The notes under the pieces are model-generated. The model saw only the letters and a list, made by a program, of their open reading frames with translations. It was not told the DNA's origin and did no database searches. 64,000 bases of DNA from Plumapathes pennacea (taxonomy: Eukaryota; Cnidaria; Anthozoa; Antipatharia; Myriopathidae): positions 14,230,001 to 14,294,000 of the forward strand of contig OZ038473.1 in assembly GCA_964036295.1 (NCBI GenBank). The letters are read 5' to 3'. Shown here piece after piece: positions 21,418 through 32,269 of the stretch (position 1 is its first letter; each line of letters begins with the position of its first letter). The translations under genes were made by a program, and so were the position numbers.

Positions 21418-24400
21418 ATGGCCGGCACCAAACCGAGAGCTGGAAGCTATCTGGAGTTCCAGCCTCCTCAAACGAGAAAGCCTTCGATAGACATCGTACC
21501 AGGAGCAGTGTTATCTCCCATTACGGAGTTGACGTGGACTTTTGAGCACAACTCTATCAGGTACATTTGTGTATAAACTGGCCGAACTTGTGCTGCTGTT
21601 TCCAACGTACTCTAGCTTGACGCTCACACCGAGTATTACCTCGGTGTGTTTTCCCATTACAGCTCAGCAAGAACACCAAAGAGAAAGCTGTCCTTATCCT
21701 GTTCAGAAAACGTTCCCACCCCGTCTCCACTACACCTAAGGTCTAATTCATCCGCCTCAAACGAGTCGGGTACGTATATTTCATTTTCGTGTCTGTTTAT
21801 AAATTATTGTTCACTAATTTGGTTTATTTCCAATACTTCCATCATTAACTTCCAGCAATTCATTTGCAGGATACTGCCCAGGGTCACCACCGGGTCTTTC
21901 TGGGTTTGATTCGCCGTCTTTGGAAGTTCTGAAGTTAGTAGATTGCATTTATGTTTTTTGGTGTTTATTTTGTATTTTTTTTTTTTTGAACAAATCTTTT
22001 TATCGATGCATTCTCCACTATTTCTGCTTCTGTTTAACACAAGTCCATGCTCTTTATACGTGCTTTGGAGTTCGTTACATACCACACTGACAGTGAAAAA
22101 TGCGGAAATTTCTAGTTTGATCGGTAAACCGCCATGCAGCAATGCGTGTTCAGAGCATAAATTCATATCCTGTTGCTTTCGTTCCCTAAAGATCCGCCCA
22201 AGAAAAAAGAAGGCTCAGCCAGTCTCTGACACAGCACCAGAGGTATGTGACCTTAGACATTAAAATTCTTCTTAACAACTGAGTTTAAATTGTGTTTGTT
22301 AAAATACAGCTGCCATATCTGTCCAACACGTGGTTTGTTCTTTGATACAAAGAATGGATTTATTGCGTTGTTGACCAAGGAGAGCGTCCATACCCAACTC
22401 TTATTATTTTTTTCTGGAAATGATAAGAACCACTGTTATGCTTTGAAATTTTGTTGATTTTAGGGTCATAATTTGGGTCAAATTTTGTTAATATTCTGCT
22501 CATTAGTATTTTGGTCTACTCAAAGAGAGCTAATCAATTATAATTTAATAAATTATAATCGCACCATTGCCCAGTTTTTCGGTTTTTCAGGCTTGACCAG
22601 CACTTTTTGAGTGCTTTGAAAAAATAGAATATTAGAGTATAACATTACTGTAACTCTGTTTGCAGATTTTTCAGAAGATGGAACTCTTCACCTGTAAGTT
22701 GTGACAAATATTATGAACCATGTACTGTAAAATTAATTATTATAAGTTCAAAACATCAAGGATTTGCTACTGCAAGTTTCCTTACTGTCCAGCATATGTG
22801 AAAAAACTTTCTTATATTTTCTGTTAAACATTGTCCCATTAATCAATACATGCTGACAGTAGCTTAAGGGTGACTTTTAAAACAGACATGGTATTGGTTA
22901 CACTTCTCGTTTACACACCAGTCCAATATTGTTTCAATTCAGATCAGCTGATTGTTCACCCTGGTTGCTTATTTACTTGTTTGTCTACTTGTCTATTTGT
23001 TTGTTTATAGGCAGAGACAGAAGATAACAAAGAAAACATCAACTTATTTGGCGGAACAAACACAGAGAAGGAGGGCAGTTTCAACTTTGTACAGCCTACA
23101 GACCCAGCTGTGGTCAGGAGGTGCTCCGTGTCAGCAAAATATCCTCCACGATGTCTGCCAACAAGATCTCTCTCTGATCCAAACCCTCAGGTAAATATAC
23201 AACTGGCATGATTAGAGCTGTTTTTGTATGGCCGTTGAAAGTAATTGACGTCATTACTGCCTACTGTGTGTCATGCTACATTCATTGTTTTTTGTTACTT
23301 CTATTAAACAGGGAATTCGTTCAGACTCCCCTGTGCCACTTTCTCCATCTACTTATGACAGCCTGGACAGTGGTGCAGCTGATTTTGATCTGGATGTTGA
23401 TGGGGATGACGGCTTTATGGACATCGTGCAAGATGAACAAGAAAAGGTTAGTTTGTGTAATAATTGTTTATTGCACCCTACAGAAAGTCCATTAAGGATT
23501 CATGAAACTTTTTAAATAAACTTCCAGTCATCCTAGACTTTTTTCTACCGTTTGTCTCTAAGAATGATCAAATTGTATAGAAAAATGTCTCACTGGACAT
23601 GCCAGACTTAGAATACTATAGGCTACATGTCATTGACCTGAAATGTCTGGCATTCAAAGAAGTATTTTCAACTCTAGCCCATTGCTGTAAGTATAACTGT
23701 AGTCATCAGACAAACATAGACATCAAAAAGTGTATAACAAATTACTCTTGGCAGTTTTGTGCTCATCATCTTTGTTAAATACTAATGGTTTGTTTGAAGT
23801 TTTCTGATGTTTTTCTCGATGTTCTTGCAAATACAGCCTGGTATCAAGGCTGATGTCCCCTCTGGAATGGCAGATCTTCTGTGTGCCCCTCTTGTCCATA
23901 ACGAGGTAAGGTGAAGTAAAAAGAAACTGAAGATCATAATGGTATGGGCACATTTTGGGGAGCTGTTGAATAAGAGACAACTTTGTGTTTGAGCAAGAGG
24001 AGTTTAGAGTCAAGCTCTGGTCAAAATCTGAACTTGACAACAATTGCTGAGTTCTCTATACTGTATGATATATCTTTGGTGAGAAACTAAACGAGATAAT
24101 TGAAGTTGATTACTTGGTTGGCTTGTACTGTCAGGAAACTCACTAGAGTTAAGCATCTGAGTAATGTTGAGGTTAACTTGTCTACAGGATTCACCTGAAA
24201 CAGACAAGAATGATGCCATTGCTGGAACAGGGGAAACTCCAAAGGTATGCAGTGTTACAATTACCAGTTGTACTCAACTGCCAGACGTTATATTATTTAC
24301 TTATTATCAGATATTGTATGTTCATGCAATGTGTAATACAAAGAGGTTATTACATGGGAAGGAGTGCAATACGGCGGAGTATTTTTACGAGTTGGTTTTA

Positions 24401-27400
24401 TTTTTTCGAGCCTGCTTCAGGCGAGAAAAAATAAAACTGACGAGTAAAAATACAGCCGTATTGCACGACTTTTCGTGTAATAAATTGTTTATTACACGAC
24501 AAACGAAGCAGGGTAAACATTCTCGCGGTGCGCAAAATGGAACAAAAAATGACGCGTTCGTAAACTTTGCTTGCGAAAACTGATCACGTAAGCTAATAAA
24601 CCAGTTGATCTGGTTCCTGACGAGTGCAATACGCTCCCATCTTTGCACTCGTTTTGGCCCGTATTTGCACTCGAAAATGTGAAGTCGTGTAATAATGTGT
24701 GTTATTTCCTCATACTTAAGCCGGTGGGGTCTAACTACAAACCACGAGACTTGTTCAATACTGCTGCTGCTGCATCAGACAAACCATCCACTGAAAGAAT
24801 CCGGATGAGACCCAGGTCCAGCTCATTTTCACTCAAGGTGAGATCCCATAGTGTAGCTCTAAACAATCGACATTGAAACCTTCAAACTCCAAGAATGATT
24901 GAAGGCAATCTTCTCATTTAATACACAGTCAGTTGTATGTAGTGTTATGGAGAAATTGGCAGGTGATCTCTTGCTTGGGTTCAAGGTCAAACTATGAACT
25001 CTCCTAACACTAATCATACATTTTGTCCAGGGTAGTGTGGGGAAATTAATTGCTAATATTTGGGGAGTTCAAGTGAGAGGTAATAAAGAAGTTCATGAGG
25101 TTTCCTTGATGTACTGTATAGTGTATTGTACATGGTTATCTTGTGGCTTGAACTTAGTGTAATATCCTTTGCAACACTCCACTGCTCCATAAAAATCCCC
25201 CAGTCACAAGAAAGGGCACACCCAAATTAGTAAGTATTCCAGGTTTCAGGTTGATAAGCTCGTCAAAAACTGAATGGCGAACTTTTACAAATCAGAAAAA
25301 TATGACTGTAAGGTGGCTGCAGATCTAAGAGGCCTGTAAGTAATCACTCTTTTCTGAAGATATCACAAAAATATAGGTGTCCTGAAAGAATGATCATGGT
25401 TTTGTATTTCTCAGAGACCTAATCCTCCGAGAGATGACGCTAGTCCAATGGGGAAGAAACGGTTCAGGTGAGAATCTGGGTGGTGTCCTTCTGAACTGAC
25501 TGGATGCTAATGTTTCAAGGGGGGTCTGGGGTCTTCATGCTCTGCATTCTACACACTTTACTTCTAACTCAATCTTCACAGGCAACGATGCATGTCAGTT
25601 GATGAGAGGAACTGCCGCTCGGCCCTGGCAGAGTTGGTATGTTAATATATTACTTTGAGCAAGATCTGTCCACTCTTAGTAACTTACACATGACACTCAA
25701 GACACTGATGTGTTTCTATTCCAACAGCCCAACGTCCTTCACAATCAAAACAAGCGCAGTCCCCTGCAGCGATCACAGTCCGAAACATTTGAGTACCACC
25801 AGAAAATAGAGCGCACGTTGAGTTCAGGTGAGGCTGGACAGATGTGATAGAACAACAAAACTGACATGTACCCCAGCTCCTATTTGTCTGGGTCTTAATG
25901 TGCTATACTAATGAACTAGGTTGTGACAGTACAAACTAAGACATTGAAACACTATTTCTTGTGCTGATAATGCTCAATATTTATCTTTCTGTTTTCCTTC
26001 TGCAGCTACCAGGGATACCATCGGAGATTTCAGTCGGGTAATTGCCTCTGCTGGTTTTGATTACGTTGCGTACCGTTTAGCATAGCTTTCATTTGACGCC
26101 TGAGTGTGCTTCAACTTTTGTTGTTTGATCGAGTTTTCCTCCTTTCCGTAGCCTTATATTCTTCCAACGATACTTGGAAAGCATGACGACTTGAAGTGTC
26201 TGTCTCCACAAACTGTAAGTATGCAATTGAACTTTCTGTGTTGTCGTTTTGTTTGTTTTAGAAAGCAAAGTAAAATTTACTGTTTTATGTTTTGCGCTTT
26301 CAGTCGAATCAATCAGGCATTTTGTCCAAGTTCATTTCGAACGTGAAATATTTTGACCCACTAAACTTGCCTTTTTGAACAATTAAAGAGCTTTCCCCGG
26401 ATTTCCAGGAGGGGTGGGGGGTCCAGCTAGTGTTTCTGTACGGGTTTTATTTCATCGAGTAGTGCGCAATGCACACTGGGATTGACAGTTTCGCAGTCCG
26501 TTCAGTGATCTCATGTTTGAGTTGGTCAGACTATCAATTCTCCTAACTCAACTCACCCACTTTGCTCAGGAAAGGTTAGGAGAATTAGGATCCAGGTAGC
26601 GCGAGAAGAAAGTGAGTGCTGACAATCTTCCCTTGCTCTCTGTTAGGTTGCTGGTGTCGTCAGAAACGAATTCCCAGAAGTCGGCACGGCGTACATAATT
26701 GACTGCCGCTATCCGTACGAATACGAAGCGGGACACATCAAGGTAAAGTCTAAATATCAACTCAAACTCGGACCAAACCTTGGGTTTAGATACGTGTTAT
26801 GTAGGGTAGTGACTACAATGCATACACCAAAGCCAGGGGCCGGTTTCATCAAACTTTCAAACGCACGAAAGTATTCGTTAAGTGTGACTTCAAGATACTA
26901 TGTGTAAGTTATATTTGCGATACTACACACTTGGCGACGGGTTGTGCGCCAGTACATTATGAATGAGGTTAATCTAATGAATGCCTCTGTCTCATTTTTC
27001 TTCAGGGTGCTATGAACGTGCACAACAAGGAGGATATGATGGAACAGTTTCTGAAGAATCCCAAGTGTGAGGCGGACAAGAGGGTGATCATTATCTTCCA
27101 TTGCGAGTTCTCGTCCAAGCGTGGCCCCAACATGTAAGTTACCGACAACTTGTGAATCTGACGTGTAGTGCAAATTCAGGGCTCGATTATTATTATTTCT
27201 TTTTAGCAGCTTGCCCTTGACTCATTAGCCCAGATAGCTCAAACGGTTTTCTTCTGAGCAAGTTGTAGGAAAATCTACTGGCCCGAAGGGGGCATCTAGT
27301 AGCCCCGGGCTAATGGACGTGGCGTCCTGTTGTCGATATCTGATTCTCAGGCAGTATATTTAGTCAGATTTATGTGGTTCGGTCTTACCTTCAAGTTTTA

Positions 27401-28298
27401 TATGCAACCTTCTCCACTACATGTAAAAGGGTGTTGGATTTTGAGTTGCATGTATGTCTGTAAAACATCAGACAAACCGCGACCTAACACGTATTGAAAG
27501 GTTATGTGCGACAGTCAACTCTTAGGAAATAATCATTAGTCACATTTTTCCAATGAACATGAGGTCCATAAAATGTTATGCGAGTAAAATCAGGCCCAAA
27601 CTCTCTGGAGGAGGTTTGCTCAGCACGACAGGGCACTGGTGTGGCTACCTGTCACCAGCTGTCACTTAGATCACGTGACACTGCCTTGACAACCCATCGT
27701 TGCGCAGAAGCGGACCGCGCGAACTTCACAATAAGCCTTTGCGGACATAACTTAGACCTGTTGAACGACTTCAGTTCCTCCCTTCTAAATCGCGCGGTGT
27801 TCAGCTCTGCGAGTAAAGTTCGGTTTAAGAGAGCTACGGCGCGCGAGGGTTTGGGTCCGAGCTGTTTCATGACTGTCACTCTACCACAGGTGTAGATTTT
27901 TGCGTCACAATGACCGTGACTGTCACGACTACCCGAAGCTCTACTATCCGGAACTCTACCTTCTCGAGGGAGGCTACAGGGCGTTCTTTCAGCAGCACAA
28001 GGTGAGCACAAACAACAACAACAAATAAACAAATAAACAAACGTGTCTGTGTCACCGCATGTCACGCCTGTCACGCATTTGGTTTGTAAGTTGGAGTACA
28101 TAGAAGTTGCGTGACTGTTAGTCCTGACTGTTGTTTCTTGTTTTGATGTTCAAGGAACTTTGTGAGCCTCAGTGTTACTTACCGATGCTGGACGAGAATT
28201 TTGCAGAAGACCTGAAACACTTTTCCAAGAAGTCCAAGTCATGGTGCGAAGGAGGAGGAAGGAAAGCTATCCGACCCGGGCTGAACTACCGCTGTTGA
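21418..28298 (+). CDS. CDC25: M-phase inducer phosphatase CDC25
   Basis: Dual-specificity phosphatase that removes inhibitory phosphates from the Thr-Tyr pair of cyclin-dependent kinases. Nineteen exons give 577 residues: 21418-21560, 21663-21769, 21870-21933, 22192-22242, 22666-22693, 23011-23190, 23312-23446, 23837-23905, 24188-24244, 24721-24837, 25415-25467, 25582-25636, 25728-25827, 26006-26037, 26152-26214, 26647-26742, 27006-27133, 27890-28001 and 28155-28298. The N-terminus has the conserved SPITEL motif; a DDGFMDIV motif follows, then a Ser-rich regulatory region (RSQSETF-type sites suggest kinase/14-3-3 control). The C-terminal rhodanese-like domain starts near [11 protein letters not shown] and contains the active-site loop [10 protein letters not shown], with catalytic Cys about 483 and Arg about 489. 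The C-terminus keeps the SKSWCEGG region. Only one CDC25 gene is seen here; vertebrates have three. AATAAA signals lie at 29318 and 29335. Confidence 0.95.
24330..24700. mobile_element. Foldback element in CDC25 intron 9
   Basis: Arms at 24364-24414 and 24418-24466 (GTGCAATACGGC..., TTTTATTTTTTC) are reverse complements with few mismatches around a tiny loop. A second palindrome CGTGTAATAAA/TTTATTACACG lies at 24474-24498. Related TTGCACTCG and TTATTACAC ends recur towards 24700, only about 20 bp before the exon-10 acceptor. Non-coding. Confidence 0.75.
27223..27316. mobile_element. Short foldback element in CDC25 intron 17
   Basis: The ends CATTAGCCC and GGGCTAATG are inverted repeats about 90 bp apart, with internal GGCCCGAAGGGGGC and TAGCCCCGGGCTA symmetry. 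Small and decayed. Confidence 0.45.
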
Positions 28299-30413
28299 CT
28301 TACTGTACAGCCAAACTCCAAGAGTATTGTACACTTCATTTCAAATTCCTGAATTTTTTGCGTTCGTACTGTACTTAAGCGTAACTTCAAAATAATATTT
28401 TCCGCCAACTTCCCAGATGAAGGTTTAGCCAGGCTGACCTAGTTTGATATTGTGTTGAGTTGCTGATCAATGAATTATAATATAAACGAGCTGCCGGAAT
28501 GCAGAACAATTTACCCTTTCACTCCCAAGCTCAAAATCCAGGTTCTCCCAACATTTTAAGAAGAAAATGTATGAGTGATGTAGTGAGAATTGATAACAAG
28601 CTATCACAATCCAAATTCTCCTTACTATATGATATATCTCTGGTGAGAAACTGAAGGAGAAAACTGAAGTTAATCACTCTTGGGAATGAAAGGGTTAACG
28701 CACACGGAATGGCCACAATTTTGCATTTTTTAAAATGAACAGTGAATAGAGTGAGTCGTACCCTTGTTTGGGTAGTTTTCGATTTCCTTGTTTCTTTTCC
28801 GAGACGAAAGTCTTAATCAGACAGCTACTGTCACCTGTAAATACGAACTGTACTCGCATCTTCAGTCTAATTTATATCAAAAGCGTTTATCTTTTCTCGT
28901 TTTGCTCAGTTAAAAATTCTGAAATCTTGCTCTGGAAAGAATCATCCTCTAAGAAAGATCTTCTATATTACTTTCCAGAACATTATTGGAGAGTCTATCT
29001 TGAAATTAGTAATTTAATTAGTTCTAGAGATCATCTTTTCTTGTATTCTCACTTCTTCATTATGCTCCCGAAATTTTTACGATGTTATCCGAAGAGCTAT
29101 AATCGCGCTCCCGAAGCTGATTCGGGAAATCGATATCGCATCGATTCGTTCTAAATGTCATAAAACCTCAGTCAAACGCGTACACTCGATTAAAAGCTTA
29201 GATAATTATTAGATTTATTTTGTATATTATTGCTAAGAGAAGTGAGTAAAATATGTATTGCTGTTGAGTGGCGAGGAATCTCTGTATCTTAGTCTATAAC
29301 GATTGTTTACTATCTGTAATAAAGGAATCCTACGAATAAACCGAGTGAAAATCAACGCTGCTTTGTTGCCTTAGCTAATTGCAAGAAACAATGATCCAGT
29401 TGGGGGGGGGGGGGGGGGAGCCATCGTGACCATCAGGGGTCCCCCTCCCCCCGCCCCCGTAATTTGTCACTCGCCCTCAGTCTCCCATCTGCCACCAGTA
29501 CAATATGGCACCTGTAAACACTGTTCAACCTCATCGAATTAGACCGTTAGCTACGCAGGATAAGGTCGACCGGCGACCGTCTTGTAATCACACTTGCGGC
29601 CATTTTGTATTGACCCGGGCACATAATTTTGTTGTAGAAACCGACCTGTCACAAGTTGTAACCAACACTGTTACAAATTGCAACCAAAACGTTACACTAT
29701 GCAATGTTGCTAATTCGACAGAAGTGGACTTCAAACGCCGCACTTGGATACATAGTTTACGCTAAATCAGGGAATCCGGTTTAAAAAAAACTCGCAGATT
29801 GTTTAGGATTACAAAGCTGTTTTTCCGTGCAGTACCAGCGATGTTGACAAGATCAGCCCTGAATTATAGTTGACGTTTGAACAACAGCGCACTGTAGTCG
29901 AGTTGAATTTTATTGAATTAGACGATCAAAGTGTAAAGAGTAGTTTTTCTTGTCGGCTTTGTAAACCCCTCAACACTACCATGAAGAAGGGCTACCTACT
30001 CGAAACATTTGGTGATTGTATTTGTTTATTATTTACCTTTCCCACGTCTTCTGCTGGTACATTTGAGTGATCTCAGCAGTTTCGACAGCAAACATAACAG
30101 GTCGGGACGTGTCCGGTGTTCACTCCAACGTCTGGTGACTCCATCGGTTTTTTTTATTTTCCTGCTTTTCGAATCGGAATTCCCCTTGCTGTCATCTCGG
30201 TCCGAGTTAAAGCCGCGCCTACTAATTGGGCGCGAAGACTTTGAGTGTGAAGTTACCGCGGTCACTATTCCGTGAAACAGATGGGCAATCGTGAATTAAT
30301 AATTAATAGAGTCTAGATTCACAGGAGGGTCCATAGGCGGCGGTGATAAGAGCCTCTGAACCGTTACCGGTGAATTTACCTTCAAGAGCTACGAGCTGAA
30401 GTACTCGAGAAAG
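28299..30413. other. CDC25 3' region and intergenic
   Basis: Contains the CDC25 3' UTR with likely poly-A signals at 29318 and 29335, a family-1 MITE at 28511-28698 (inside the UTR), and a poly-G run at 29403-29419. The frame at 29505-29765 shows no family feature and is not called. Confidence 0.55.
28511..28698 (+). mobile_element. TTAA-associated inverted-repeat MITE (family 1), near-complete
   Basis: 188 bp beginning TTACCCTTTCACTCCCAAGC and ending TTGGGAATGAAAGGGTTAA, so the ends are inverted repeats and the right end is TTAA. Internal landmarks AGTGATGTAGTGAGAATTGA and GGTGAGAAACTGAAGGAGAA are shared with the other copies. TTAA plus CCCTTT ends suggest piggyBac-type mobilisation (inference). 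It lies in the CDC25 3' UTR. Confidence 0.85.
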
Positions 30414-31590
30414 ATGAGGAATGCCAGCTGGGGAAATGCACGGTCAGTCTTTGCAGGGTTCATATCTGAAAATGAAGCTAGACTCTTGCTCTAGGCCTGT
30501 GATCATTCACCTAATGTCTTCAAACTGTGAAATTCATGGTCCTGCAGACACTTCCGTGGGTATAAAAAATGAACGGGCTGCAGTAAGTTAGCGCCGGTTT
30601 TCGGTGCATGAAACAACTAATTAGTAAAACAATATGGTTCATTATGTACCTGTCTTTCATTGTAACCAGGCGATAAATGTTGCCACAGTTTGTCAATATT
30701 TTCATTCACGTTCTCAGCTTTCTGGTGTTTTGGAGTCCGTTTCAGAGCGACGTTTTTCAGCCTTGTTTAGCCCTTTCACTTCCAAGTTCAGGACACAAAT
30801 TCTCCCAACATTTTAGAACAAAATGCATGAGTGATGTAGTGAGAACTGATAGTTTTATCAGGTTCTCAGCAAGCCATCAAAAGTCAATATACTGTATGAT
30901 ATGTTTCTGGTGAGCAACTAAAGTAGAAAAGTGATCACTCTTGGAAGTGAAAGGGTTAACTTCTTTTCTCCCTCCCCCCCTCCCTCCGTTTCTTCCTTCA
31001 TTCCCACCTACTTTCATCCATTTGTTTACCTCTTTTTGTCTCCATGTTTTCCTTTCCCTCTTTTTTTCAGTGTCCTAACGTTACTATTGAGTTTGGCTTG
31101 TGGATCGTGGAGCACCAATACCCGGCGTGCTCCTCGACCGCACATTATTATGATTGTGGCAGACGATTTGGTGAGTGACGTCATGGCGGCCATGTAACTG
31201 ACAAGATAGTAAACGCACCGCAGAAATGTTGTTGTTATTCATATCTTTTATCACTGTTGTGAAGGCTTTCAGTCGAAACGTCACGTGCAAGGATGCAGTG
31301 ACGAATAGTACCACGTTTTATTGGTTGATTGACACAACTTACCCATTGCTGTTTCAGGGCTGGGATGACGTCAGTTTTCACGGCTCGCCCCAGATCCCGA
31401 CGCCTCATATCGACCACTTGGCTAATAATGGCGTCATTTTGAACAGCTATTACGTCAGTCCAATATGTACCCCCAGCAGAGCGTCCTTTATGACTGGGAA
31501 GCATCCGATCAACTTAGGTAGGCAATGATTTAGGACTGAGATAGACATAGTTCTAGCTATACGTTAGGTATAGGTAAGGTTACTGATGAT

Positions 31591-31649
<59 letters not shown>

Positions 31650-32236
31650 TGATGATGATGATGATGATGATTGTTTCCTCAGGCATTCAACACGCAACTA
31701 TATTCGGCACACAGCCTTATGGTTTGCCACTAGACCAAGTTACGACTCCGCAGTACCTCAAGTCACTTGGATACCGGACACATGGAGTAGGGAAGGTATG
31801 AACAAGTTGCTCAAAACTCGAGTAAGGTAATCCAGGACCAAAGGCGCACAGAATGCCAGATGCAGAGTCCAAAATGATGTTCCTCTATTCCAAAGACCTT
31901 CGTCCAAATGCCCGCAAAAATTTGCTAGACAATTTTGCCCTAATTCCAAAAATATCGTACAATCTTCGGAAAAGAATTCCGGTAAGTTCCAACGTTTTCT
32001 TAACCGTGAGGGAACGTATCGAGTTTTTAACGTAGCGTGTGCTATTTGGTTGAGAGCTCATAACAAAACAAAACAACTTTAGTGTTCTCCTTGTCAAACC
32101 AAAATGGCCATCCAAGATGTTTGACTGGAAACTTCGCTTTAGCTCGAAGAGCATCGCACAATCTTTCCTGTCAGACTCAGAGAGAATGTGTCGCCGAGTG
32201 TATGTCACTTGTGTTTTTCTCAGTTGTACATAACAC

Positions 32237-32269
<33 letters not shown>

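Noticed and set aside
23930..24115. Full MITE copy in CDC25 intron 8
   Set aside because: Only about 65 bp (24045-24110) match family 1; too little to define an element.
27652..28101. 149-codon frame on the minus strand
   Set aside because: It lies antisense to CDC25 exon 18 and flanking introns and has no domain features.
29505..29765. 86-codon frame between CDC25 and the sulfatase
   Set aside because: No conserved motif, no splice partners, composition unlike neighbouring exons.
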